Positions 7,844 through 16,648 of a stretch of DNA of 64,000 nucleotides are shown here, in pieces; within the stretch, counting starts at the first letter, position 1, and each line of letters begins with the position of its first letter. The notes below the pieces were generated by a model. It saw only the letters and a program-made list of their open reading frames with translations, did not search any database and was not told the DNA's origin. Location: the NCBI RefSeq assembly GCF_001552415.1, contig NZ_BCRD01000005.1, forward strand, positions 62,001-126,000. Reading direction: 5' to 3'. The DNA is from Corynebacterium xerosis NBRC 16721 = ATCC 373. Lineage in GTDB: Bacteria; Actinomycetota; Actinomycetes; Mycobacteriales; Mycobacteriaceae. A program made the translations under genes and the position numbers.

Positions 7844-9922
7844 CTATGCCACGGTCACGGTCGACGAGCCCTCGAACGGGGTCAGGCCGCCGCCGATGCC
7901 GCGTGCCGAGCCGCGGTAGCGGATCACGTACTCCCCCGGCGCCGCGCCGGAGCTGTCCCACGTGATGGTCGCGGTCGTCTGCGCGGCCTCCTTTTTCCAT
8001 TCGATGACGGTCGCCTCATGCGAGTCGTCGGCCACGCGGGTGCCGTCCTGCTTTTCGACGGACAGAAAACCCGTCTCATGCCGCAGATCCGAGTTGGGGT
8101 TCGCGCCGGCGAACGCCACGGCCACGGCGGTGCCCGCGGCGACCGGGCCCTCCGGCGCGGACAGCACGTCCCCGAAGTTTTTGCCCAACGGCGCGACGTC
8201 GACAAGCGGGTTTCCCATGGGTGACGGCGGGATCTTGCCGGTCAGATCCCCTTCCGGAGCGCCGGCGTCGACGGGCACGCCCGATCGCATCGCCGCGGCC
8301 AGGCCGTCGAAGATCTGGGTGGCGGCGGGCAGGGTCAGGCGGCCGAAGATGGTGGCGCCGCCCTCGTAGTCCTGCTGCTCGTATTCCTCTGGGGTGGTGA
8401 TGTAGTGGCCGTAGCCCGACACGTAGCCCTGCACGATGACCACATCCATGGGCACGTCGAGCGCCTCGGCGATGGCGCGCCGCATGCGCAGGCCGGCCAC
8501 CACGGTCGGCTCGAACGCCAGCGACGCGATGACGATGCCGCCGATGCGGTGCAGGTGGAACACGTGCGTCTGCTGCACCAGGCCGGGGATGTAGCCGACG
8601 GGCAGGAGGTTCTCCTTCGCGCCGTGGATCGCCGACGCCGACGCGGGCACCGCCACCTGATTGACCTGCCGCACCCAGGGCGTCCCGCCGCGGGAGCCCT
8701 CGTTGAATCCGAGCATGGGTTCGCCGCCGCCGTCCTCCTGCGACGACGCCGCGAACGCCGCGCCGAGGATCGCCGGGCCGGTGGTGCCGGGCTGGCCGTC
8801 CGGAGTCCAACGGCCGTCGATCTTGACCTCGCGCATGTTCACCCACTGGTGGCGGGCGTCGATGCCGCCGCCGCCCAGCGCGATGGCGCGGCCGGTGATG
8901 CCGTCGAGCTGGCGGCGGCCGAGGATCCGCGCCGACTCGTATTCGTTGCCCTCCCCCGGCCCGGAGTTGGGCACCAGTCCATGGTTGGGGCTGACGTCGC
9001 CGGGGGCGGACATGGCGAACGCCGCCACGTATGGCGCCTCGGCGGGGTTGGCGTGGTCGACGCCGGCCTTGTGCTCCGCCAGCCACGCCGCGTAGCCCTT
9101 GTTGTCGCCGGAGATGATGGTGTGCTCGGGGCCGAACGTCGTCGGGTGGATGCCGTACCAGTTGATCAGGCCGATCGCCGCCCCGTCGCGGATGACGTGG
9201 AGGGTCACCGAGTCGCGGTCGACGCCGTCGGGGAACACGGCCTTGTCGGCGTCGGGGTTGCGGTCGAACGCGCCCCGGGAGCGGTTGATGCCGGCGTCGG
9301 CGACGGTGCCCCGGGTCAGCGCGATCTGCGACGGCGCCAGGTCGGCGTCGGCCCGTTCGATGGCCAGCACGATGCCGGTGACGGTGGCCTCGAAGGTCAC
9401 GGGCCTGAAACCCAGCGTGGTCAGGTCGACCATCAGGTGCCCCGAGGTGCCGCCCGGCGCGACGTGGGTGTGCGAGGCCCCGATGAGCACGTTGCCCTCG
9501 TGGTACGTGTCGCCGAAGCGCGCCTGCAGGCGGCGGATGACCTCCAACTGGATGGATTGGAACATCAGTCCCATGTCGGCGGTGACGTGGGCGACGCGGC
9601 CGCCGTTGCCGTCGTCGAAGACGAAGGCGCGGGCGAACTGCCGCTGCCGCAGCCCCGAGGTCTGCTGTTCCAGCACCGCGTAGCCGTTCATGCCGGCGCC
9701 GAGGGGTTCGCCGGTCATGTCGGCCATGCCGCGGCCCACGGTCATGGGCACGGTTGACGACGCCGACGTGCCCGCTTCCCCGTCCCCCGGGCGGGCATGG
9801 GCGGTTCCCTGCCGGGCGAGCCCGGTGGCGGCGAACGCGCCCAGTGCCGCCGCAGTGGCGGAACCCCCGAGAAACGCCCTGCGCGGGATGGACGGGATGC
9901 GTGCTGTTGCGGTGTCGGTCAT
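7844..9922 (-). CDS. Tat-exported neutral/alkaline ceramidase
   Basis: 692 residues from the ATG at 9922. A twin-arginine signal (IPRRAFLGG, then a hydrophobic stretch to about residue 45) predicts Tat export. Family motifs of neutral ceramidase are visible: VGRGMADMTGEPLG at the mature start, GASHTHVAPGG (zinc-binding histidines) and SAPGDVSPNHG near the catalytic site; a C-terminal immunoglobulin-like domain closes the protein. Neutral ceramidases split ceramide to sphingosine and fatty acid. This fits an organism living on skin lipids and sits beside secreted lipase genes. The frame extends upstream to about 10126 without a signal peptide, so the ATG after AGGGGGG is preferred. Confidence 0.92.
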   Translation of the reverse strand: MTDTATARIPSIPRRAFLGGSATAAALGAFAATGLARQGTAHARPGDGEAGTSASSTVPMTVGRGMADMTGEPLGAGMNGYAVLEQQTSGLRQRQFARAFVFDDGNGGRVAHVTADMGLMFQSIQLEVIRRLQARFGDTYHEGNVLIGASHTHVAPGGTSGHLMVDLTTLGFRPVTFEATVTGIVLAIERADADLAPSQIALTRGTVADAGINRSRGAFDRNPDADKAVFPDGVDRDSVTLHVIRDGAAIGLINWYGIHPTTFGPEHTIISGDNKGYAAWLAEHKAGVDHANPAEAPYVAAFAMSAPGDVSPNHGLVPNSGPGEGNEYESARILGRRQLDGITGRAIALGGGGIDARHQWVNMREVKIDGRWTPDGQPGTTGPAILGAAFAASSQEDGGGEPMLGFNEGSRGGTPWVRQVNQVAVPASASAIHGAKENLLPVGYIPGLVQQTHVFHLHRIGGIVIASLAFEPTVVAGLRMRRAIAEALDVPMDVVIVQGYVSGYGHYITTPEEYEQQDYEGGATIFGRLTLPAATQIFDGLAAAMRSGVPVDAGAPEGDLTGKIPPSPMGNPLVDVAPLGKNFGDVLSAPEGPVAAGTAVAVAFAGANPNSDLRHETGFLSVEKQDGTRVADDSHEATVIEWKKEAAQTTATITWDSSGAAPGEYVIRYRGSARGIGGGLTPFEGSSTVTVA

Positions 9923-10255
9923 GACGTGGTGCCCCCTATGCGGCGTCGCGAACGGTCGGGTCCAGGTTGCTGGCCGATGCCGATCGTTCACGCGAACGAA
10001 TTGTTGTTGGGGAACCGTAGTGCTCCATTCACCGAAATAATGTCCTTTTGGGCCAAAACGGTGTTTTCCACGTCGTTTGCGGCGACGGACGGCCGAAAGG
10101 GTTTGTTGTCCCATAGCTACCGACACAATCGCCGGCTTTTTTCAAAATGAATATAATTTTCTAAGTTCCCGTATTACGTGCTTCGCCGGGGCGCCGTCCG
10201 ACGCCCGCGCACAACGCCCCGCCCGGCGGGGTCCGGAACACGAACAGGAACGCCG
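9923..10255. other. Intergenic region with AT-rich patches, no gene
   Basis: 333 bp between the ceramidase start and the lipase remnant. It contains a 14-bp near-palindrome (9985-9998, CGTTCACGCGAACG), a T6 run at 10137 after GCCGGC, and an AT-rich patch (about 10144-10165) unlike the surrounding DNA. These could be promoter or operator elements for the ceramidase gene. No coding sequence is supported. Confidence 0.5.
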
Positions 10256-10922
10256 TTGCCGATCAGTCGCACGCACGCCCGCACCGCGGGCACCATGGGA
10301 ACCCTCGCCGCACTCGCCGAATCACTCTTCGGAGTCGCTCCCGGCGGATCTGACTAGCGTGGTCGGCGCGGTCCAGGAAAACCTCATCGTCGGCGCGCTG
10401 GGATACGCCATGAACGGATTCATCGAGCGCTACCCGGAAAGCCGCCCGGCATTCGAGGGGGTCATGAACCCCGTCGGACTCGACTACCTGGAGCGCACGG
10501 AAACCCAGTGCATCGTCGACTCGTTGGTCAGCTACGGCGTACCCGGGGCACTCGGACCGGAGCCGTCGCGGGCGCTGACCGTCGACGGCGAAACCCTGGG
10601 ACACCACCTGCTGACCAACCCGGAACTGAAGCAGTACGCCGACCGCCAGCTCATCGGCACGCTCACCCCGACGACGCCCGCCCTCATCGCCAACAGCACC
10701 AACGACGACGCCATCCCCTTCGGCCAGGCCCGCGCGCTGGCGCAGCGCTGGTGCGACGCCGGCGCGGACGTGACCTTCCGCCGCGCCGACGTGCCGTCGA
10801 CCGTCCCGCGCATGGCCTTCGACCACCTGCTGCCCATCCCGGTCGGATTCCTCCAGGGCCAAAGCTGGATCATGGATCGCTTCAACGGCGTCGAGACCTC
10901 CGGCTGCCACCTGGAGGGGTGA
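10256..10922 (+). pseudogene. Decayed secretory lipase copy (internal deletion and frameshift)
   Basis: The last about 195 codons (from about 10337, PADLTSVVGAVQENLIVG) are clearly homologous to the C-terminal half of the intact lipase next door and keep the NDDAIP aspartate and DHLLPI histidine regions. The leader is also shared: AGGA, then a TTG six bases on (10256), exactly as in the intact gene. However, the frame from this TTG stops at a TAG near 10356, and the 3' part is in another frame. About 230 codons, including the GxSxG nucleophile, are missing. The frame of the 3' part is open back to 10077, but nothing upstream resembles a lipase. Most likely a non-functional tandem duplicate. 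Confidence 0.8.
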
Positions 10923-11095
10923 CCGGCGGGGCGCGGCGGCGACATCCGGATCGGTGGCGACGATTCAATGGATTTATTTCGGGAACGTCATATGTTCGCC
11001 GCGATAACTGGTTAAGGTGCGTAACCGGAACGCCACCCGGCGTTCGTTACATGCCAGCCCCGAAAGTGGGGCCCAGAGAGTGAACAGGAACTCCG

Positions 11096-12499
11096 TTGCC
11101 GCGTAGCCGCAAGAACTCCATCGCCGTCGGAGCCGCGGGAGCCGCCGTCGCCGTCGCCGCTTCCCTGCTGGTCGCCCCGTCCATCGCCTCCGCCCAGGAA
11201 ATGGCCGCCCCGCATCCGATGTCCCCGGGAGAAAACCCCGCCGACTTCGAGGGCGCCAACGCCTTCTACATGCCGCCGGAGCAGATCCCCGCGGCCCCTG
11301 GCTCGGTCATCCGCCGCGAGCCGATGGACCTGTACGTCACGCTGCCCAACGTCGACGGCCCGTGGCCGGGCAAGGCCGAGCGGTTCATGTACACCTCCAC
11401 CGACAACAACGGCGTGCCCACCGCCGTGACGGGCATGGTCATGGAGCCCATCGCGGAGTGGACGGGCGAGGGCGCGCGCCCGACCATCGTCATCGGCCCC
11501 GGCACCATCGGGCAGGGCGACCAGTGCGCGCCGTCGCGGCTGGGGTCGACGATGCTCGGCATCGACCCGCAGAAGCCGTCGATCGGCATCAACTACGAGC
11601 TCCTGTTCGCCAACGTCATGCTGCGCGACGGCGTGCGCGTGGTCATGACCGACTACATCGGTCTGGGCACCCCGGGCGTCCACACGTACATGAACCGCCT
11701 CGACCAGGGCCACGCGATGCTCGACGCGGCACGGGCCATCCCGGCGCTGACCGGACAGGCCGACGCGCCGGTCGGCTTCTGGGGTTACTCGCAGGGCGGC
11801 GGCGCGGCGGCCGCGGCGGCGGAACTGGCGGAAAGCTACGCCCCCGACGTCGACGTGCGCGCCACCTTCGCCGGCGCCCCGCCCGCCGACCTGGAGGCCG
11901 TCGCCGGTGGGGTGCAGGAGAACCTGATCGTCGGCGTGCTCGGCTACACCATCAACGGCCTGCTCGAGCGGCACCCGGAGAGCCAGGCGCCCATCGACGC
12001 GATCATCAGCCCCCGGGGCCAGGAGGTCCTCGAGGCCACCCGCACCCAGTGCATCGGCGACAGCATCATCGAGTTCGGTGCGCTCGGCGCCATCGCCCCG
12101 GACCCCACGAGCATGATGACCAAGGACGGCCGCAACATCCAGGAGCAGATCCGCACCATCCCGCGGCTGAAGGAGATGACGGACCGCCAGCTCATCGGCA
12201 CCCTGCGCCCCAATGCGCCGGTGCTGGTGACCAACAACATCAACGACGACGCGATCCCCCACGATCAGGCGCAGGCGCTGGCCGAGCGCTGGAGCGCCCT
12301 CGGTGCCGATGTCGAGTTCCGTTCGGTGCCGCTGCCGACCGTCGCCGATCGTTTCGCCATCGGCCACCTGCTGCCCATGCCCCTGGGCTTCCTCGATGCG
12401 AAGAACTGGCTGATCGGCCAGTTCAACGGCGTCGACGTCGCCCCGGGTTCGTCGACCGAGGGTTCGGCCGCGGGACTTCCCCCGGTGGGCTCGTCGTAA
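11096..12499 (+). CDS. Secretory lipase (LIP family)
   Basis: 467 residues. Start is a TTG at 11096 six bases after AGGA (11086-11089); it yields a good Sec signal peptide (MPRSRKNSIAVG... ending ASAQE near residue 34). The alpha/beta-hydrolase nucleophile elbow is GYSQGGG (about residue 225), the acid lies in NNINDDAIP (about 383) and the catalytic His in AIGHLLPMP (about 422). The family hydrolyses triacylglycerols; mycolate-containing bacteria secrete many. A decayed copy lies just upstream. Together with the ceramidase this forms a lipid-degrading exoenzyme cluster. Confidence 0.93.
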   Translation: MPRSRKNSIAVGAAGAAVAVAASLLVAPSIASAQEMAAPHPMSPGENPADFEGANAFYMPPEQIPAAPGSVIRREPMDLYVTLPNVDGPWPGKAERFMYTSTDNNGVPTAVTGMVMEPIAEWTGEGARPTIVIGPGTIGQGDQCAPSRLGSTMLGIDPQKPSIGINYELLFANVMLRDGVRVVMTDYIGLGTPGVHTYMNRLDQGHAMLDAARAIPALTGQADAPVGFWGYSQGGGAAAAAAELAESYAPDVDVRATFAGAPPADLEAVAGGVQENLIVGVLGYTINGLLERHPESQAPIDAIISPRGQEVLEATRTQCIGDSIIEFGALGAIAPDPTSMMTKDGRNIQEQIRTIPRLKEMTDRQLIGTLRPNAPVLVTNNINDDAIPHDQAQALAERWSALGADVEFRSVPLPTVADRFAIGHLLPMPLGFLDAKNWLIGQFNGVDVAPGSSTEGSAAGLPPVGSS

Positions 12500-12532
12500 A
12501 GCAGGCCCCAAAGCCCGACCCCGCGCCCGCGC

Positions 12533-13495
12533 TCACCTGCCCGGCGCGGCCGTGATCGCCTCGACCACGAGGTCCCAAAACTTCCCGTGGTCCAGCGTCA
12601 CGGCGACCTGCGTGGTGCAGTCCGCGGGGATGGGCGCGCGGAAGTCGGCGACGGTCATGCCGGCGGTCAACGCCCCCTGCAGCTCCACGTCCAGCGGCAC
12701 CTTCGTGGTCGACACCACCGACGGGTCGATGAGGTACGCCACCGCGCACGGGTCGTGGACGGGCGGGTCGTCGAAGCCCTGGTTCTCGCGGTAGGCCTCG
12801 CGGAAGAACCCGATCAGGCCGACGACGAAGTCCGCGACGTCGGTGCCGATGGCCTTGATGTGCTGCTCCACCTCCGGGGTCGCCAGCGCCTGGTGCGTCA
12901 GATCCAGGCCGACCATGGTCAGCGGCCACTTCTCGTTGAACACGATGTGGGCGGCCTCCGGGTCGACGCTGATGTTGAACTCCGCCACGGCGGTCTTGTT
13001 GCCCTCGTGGTACCCGCCGCCCATGAGCACGACCTCCGCGACGCGGTCGACGATGGCGGGTTCCTTGCGCGCGGCCATGGCGATGTTGGTCAGCGGGCCG
13101 GTCGGCACCAGCGTCACCGTCCCGGCCGGCTCGGACATGACGGTGTCGATGATGAAGTCGACCGCATGGGCGTCGTCAAGCGGAACCGTCGGCACGGGCA
13201 CGGCGTAACCATGGACGTCCATGCCGGAGTCGCCGTGGACCTCCGCGGCCACGACGCCCTGCCGCACCAGCGGGCGCGTGCAGCCAGCGTGGACGGGCAC
13301 GCCGTCGATGCCGGCGATGGTCAGCACCGCGCGGGCGTTGCGGGTGACCTTCTCCAGAGTCTGGTTGCCGCCGATGGTGGTGACGCCCACCAGCTCGATC
13401 GCCGGGTTGCCCGCGGCCAGGAGAATCGCGACGGCGTCGTCGTGGCCGGGATCGCAGTCGAGGATGATCTTGCGGTGCTCGTTCGTGGCGGGCAT
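12533..13495 (-). CDS. Inosine-uridine preferring nucleoside hydrolase
   Basis: 320 residues; ATG at 13495 preceded by AGGAG. The N-terminal calcium-binding signature IILDCDPGHDDAVAILLA is diagnostic of IunH/Rih hydrolases, with the conserved TIGGNQ, NIAMAARKEP, MGGG and FNISVDPEAA segments. It hydrolyses ribonucleosides to base and ribose for salvage; cytosolic. It converges on the lipase gene and is divergent from the damaged DUF2254 gene. Base specificity cannot be read from the sequence. Confidence 0.95.
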   Translation of the reverse strand: MPATNEHRKIILDCDPGHDDAVAILLAAGNPAIELVGVTTIGGNQTLEKVTRNARAVLTIAGIDGVPVHAGCTRPLVRQGVVAAEVHGDSGMDVHGYAVPVPTVPLDDAHAVDFIIDTVMSEPAGTVTLVPTGPLTNIAMAARKEPAIVDRVAEVVLMGGGYHEGNKTAVAEFNISVDPEAAHIVFNEKWPLTMVGLDLTHQALATPEVEQHIKAIGTDVADFVVGLIGFFREAYRENQGFDDPPVHDPCAVAYLIDPSVVSTTKVPLDVELQGALTAGMTVADFRAPIPADCTTQVAVTLDHGKFWDLVVEAITAAPGR

Positions 13496-13577
13496 GGGGG
13501 CTCCTTTGCGCCGGTGGTCGGGTCGGGCCGTTGCCTCAAGCATCACCACGGCCGCCCGGCGCGTCAACGACTTCCGG

Positions 13578-14902
13578 TCGCCGGGTGACGCGTCGGCGTC
13601 CTCCGCCATGGTCAGCATCGGGCCGTCGACGACGCTGACGGTGCTGACCACGACCATCTCCATGACGCTGATCGTGCTGCAGGTGGCGTCCGGCAATTTC
13701 TCGCATCAGCTGTTGCGCGATTACATCCAGTCCCGCGCCGTCCGCGGGATCCTCGCGGTCTACGTCGGCGTGGTCGCCTATTCCATCACCCTGCAGCGCT
13801 CCATGGACGCCGACGCCGGGTTCGTGCCGCAGCTGCCATGACCATGGCCATGTTGCTCATCGCCGTGTCCCTGGCCACGTTCATCTGGTACGTCTCGCGC
13901 GTGGTGGACATGGTGCGCGTCGATGCCATCATCGACGGGACGGTGCGCCAGACCGTGGCGAACATCGATGAGCGCATCCGGGTCACCGATTGCCCGCGGC
14001 ACGAGCCTCGCCCCCTGGTGCCCGGCGGCGCGCGGACGTTGACCAGCTCCGGCCACGGGTACGTGCTGTCCGTCGACGTCGCCGCGGCCGAGCGGTGGGC
14101 GCGGCGCCACGATGCGGTAATCGTCATCGACGCCCGCCCCGGCGATCTGATCATCCAGGGGCAGGCCTGGGGACGGTGGTGGCCGGCGGACGGTTTCGGG
14201 GCCGTGGGGTCGGGCTCGCGGCAGGGCGATGAGCTTGGCGACGCGCACCGCGACGGCTCATCCGGCCTGCGCGCGCGTCTCACCCGGTTGTTTCGCGGCG
14301 AGGAGGACGTCGGCGACGAGACCGGTCCGCCGCAGTTGCTCAGGCTGGACGCCGAACACGTGTCCCGCGTGGACTTTTCCCTGGGCATCCGTCAGGTGCT
14401 GGACATCGGGGTGCGGGCGCTGAGTTCCGGCGTCAACGACAACACCACCGCAGTCCACGCCATCGGCCAGCTGACCACGATTATGCGCCACTTGGCGCTC
14501 AACCCGGTTCATCCGGCGGTGCGGTACCGCGACAATCAGGTGGCCGTGTGGTCGGCCAACCACGATTTCATGGAGGTTCTCGACGACGTCACCACCGAGA
14601 TCCGGCGGTATGGCTGCGATGACGTGGGCGTCGTCAGGCAAACCCTGCGGATGCTGGACATCATCGAGGACGTCGTCGCCGAGCCCGCCGACCGGGGTGC
14701 GACCGCCCGCGGAGGCAACGGTGACACGGAGCTCGGCCACGGGACGCGAGTGGCGGTGCGAAGGTTCATCGCCGAGGCGCGCCGGCGCATCGTCAACGCC
14801 GCCCGGCGGCTCATCCCCGACGCCCACGACATGATGCGCGTGGAAACCGCCGCCTTCGACCGCGACGCCGCCCACGATCCGCCGCCCGAGCCGGGGGTGT
14901 GA
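13578..14902 (+). pseudogene. DUF2254 membrane protein, truncated and frameshifted
   Basis: Homology to the DUF2254 predicted membrane protein family begins at about 13578 (SPGDASASSAMVSI) with two hydrophobic segments (VLTTTISMTLIVLQVAS and RGILAVYVGVVAYSITL). The frame ends at a TGA (13839-13841) within CCATGACC; the family sequence continues at once in another frame from the ATG at 13838 (MLLIAVSLATFIWYVSRVV) to 14902, including the conserved soluble part (DIGVRALSSGVNDNTTAVHA). The usual first about 70 residues with two helices are absent: only 82 bp separate it from the divergent nucleoside hydrolase. It could be two coupled genes (ATGA overlap), but the missing N-terminus argues for decay. 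Confidence 0.75.
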
Positions 14903-14984
14903 GCGGCGGCGGGCCCGCGAACCTGCACACGGCAATGGATCGGCACCGTCGCAAAGCTACCGCGCCCGCCCAGAGCGCACAGAA

Positions 14985-15052
14985 AGAATCCGCCTCGTGC
15001 GGTCATTTCGGGCCCTGAAAAGGCGGTGAAATGACCGATAGAGACGGATTCT
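14985..15052. repeat. Nested two-tier inverted repeat
   Basis: Outer arms AGAATCCG (14985-14992) and CGGATTCT (15045-15052) and inner arms GGTCATTTC (15001-15009) and GAAATGACC (15028-15036) are perfect complements, separated by two unpaired 8-nt bulges (14993-15000 and 15037-15044). The element lies between the converging DUF2254 remnant and the permease gene. It may be a bidirectional terminator or a relic of a mobile element end. Confidence 0.7.
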
Positions 15053-15099
15053 CGGGGGCGGTCGCGAGGGGCGACTGCGATGGTGAAGGCGATTGCCGC

Positions 15100-16548
15100 C
15101 TAGAGCACCATCGCCGCGATCCAGCCCGCCACCAGCAGCGGCAGGTTGAAGTGGATGAAGGTCGGGATGACCGAGTCGCGGATGTGATCGTGCTGGCCGT
15201 CGGCGTTGAGGCCGGCCGTCGGGCCCAGCGTGGAGTCCGACGCCGGCGAACCCGCGTCACCCAGCGCACCGGCGGTGCCGATGATGGCGACGGTGGCCAG
15301 CGGCGAGAACCCCAGCTCCGCGCACAGCGGCACGTAGATGGCGGAGATGATCGGCAACGTCGAGAACGACGAACCGATGCCCATGGTGACGATGAGGCCG
15401 ACGATGAGCATCGCGAAGGCGGCGGCGGCCTGGGAGCCGGCGAACATGTCGGCGGAGGCCTCGACCAGCGGCTCGACGTCGCCGGTCTCGGTCATGACGG
15501 CGGCGAAGCCCTGGGCGGAGATCATGATGAAACCGATCAGGGCCATCATCTTCATGCCGGCCGTGAACACGTCATCGGCCTGGCGCCAGTTGACGCCGCC
15601 GGTGATCATGAACACCGCCAGGCCGGCCAGCGCGCCGATGAGCAGGGAGTCGGCCTCGAAATCGGTCGACTGCATCCAGACCTGGATGGCGAAAGTGACG
15701 AAGATGGCGATCAGGGCGATGACGATCTTGCGCTTCTCGATCGGCTTGGCCGCCGCGCGGGCGATGGTGCCCACCGCCGCGCCGTCGCCGGCGGCGTCCG
15801 GATCGGCGATGCCGGCCGGGGCGGAACCGGAGTCATCGGATCCGAAACCGTTGCCCGCATCCGACATGGCCTTGTCGGCGTAGGTCCGGGGCTTGCGGTA
15901 GCTGAAGAAAAGCGCGATGAGCAGGCCGATGAACATGCCCGCGGCCGGGATGCCCATGGCCTGCAGGATGTTGATGCCGCCGGTGTCCATGCCGGCCATC
16001 TCGATGTTGCCCAGCAAAATGTCGTTGAGGAAGATCGAGCCGAAGCCCAGCGGGATGAACATGTAAGTGGTCACCAAGCCGAACGTCAGCGCGCAGGCGG
16101 CGGCGCGGCGGTCGATGTTCAGCTTGTTCATGACCACCAGCAGCGGCGGGACGATCAGCGGGATGAACGCGATGTGCACCGGGATGAGGTTCTGCGACAG
16201 GACCGCCATCAGGGTGAAGCCGCCGAGCAGCGACCACTTCACCACGCCCACGGCCTTGGCGTTTGCCTCGGGCTCCTTGCGGGTGACCGCCCCGATGATC
16301 TTGGTGGCCAACAACTGCGGCAGTCCGGACTCCGCGACGGCCATGGCGAAGGCGCCGAGTAGCGCATAGCTGAGCGCGATGCGCGCGCCGCCGGACAGAC
16401 CCTCCTGGAACGCCACCAGCGTCCCGTCGAAGCCGAGCCCGCCGAGCAGGCCGCCGACGAGTGCACCGATGAACAGGGACAAGACGACGTGCACGCGGCA
16501 CAACGCCAGGATCAACATCACCGCGACGGCGATCAACACGGAGTTCAT
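15100..16548 (-). CDS. Na+/H+ antiporter family permease (COG2056-like)
   Basis: 482 residues with about 11-12 hydrophobic helices (LIAVAVMLILALCRVHVVLSLF at the N-terminus). The GVNWRQADDVFTAGMKMMALIGFIMISAQGF segment and the glycine-rich GIGSSFSTLPIISAIYVPLC and GALGDAGSPASDSTLGPT loops match the predicted permease family related to NhaC. Probable role: cation/proton exchange or organic acid transport at the cytoplasmic membrane; substrate not known. ATG at 16548 has AAGG eight bases upstream; an ATG at 16578 would add ten residues. A charged linker (about residues 215-275) splits the two halves. Confidence 0.85.
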   Translation of the reverse strand: MNSVLIAVAVMLILALCRVHVVLSLFIGALVGGLLGGLGFDGTLVAFQEGLSGGARIALSYALLGAFAMAVAESGLPQLLATKIIGAVTRKEPEANAKAVGVVKWSLLGGFTLMAVLSQNLIPVHIAFIPLIVPPLLVVMNKLNIDRRAAACALTFGLVTTYMFIPLGFGSIFLNDILLGNIEMAGMDTGGINILQAMGIPAAGMFIGLLIALFFSYRKPRTYADKAMSDAGNGFGSDDSGSAPAGIADPDAAGDGAAVGTIARAAAKPIEKRKIVIALIAIFVTFAIQVWMQSTDFEADSLLIGALAGLAVFMITGGVNWRQADDVFTAGMKMMALIGFIMISAQGFAAVMTETGDVEPLVEASADMFAGSQAAAAFAMLIVGLIVTMGIGSSFSTLPIISAIYVPLCAELGFSPLATVAIIGTAGALGDAGSPASDSTLGPTAGLNADGQHDHIRDSVIPTFIHFNLPLLVAGWIAAMVL

Positions 16549-16648
16549 GAGAAAAACCTTAGTGAACGCCAAAGACATCTCCGCATCGAACGGCCTCGCG
16601 TGCCAGTGAGATTCCTAACGTCGCCAGCGGCTACCCTGGTCTGCAACC

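Noticed and set aside
8405..9757. Long plus-strand frame across the ceramidase gene
   Set aside because: Composition (His, Val, Asp, Gly repeats) is that of an antisense shadow and the minus-strand ceramidase motifs are unambiguous.
10077..10922. A complete 281-residue lipase gene starting at 10077
   Set aside because: The first about 87 residues have no lipase similarity or signal peptide, and the catalytic serine region is missing; a pseudogene fits better.
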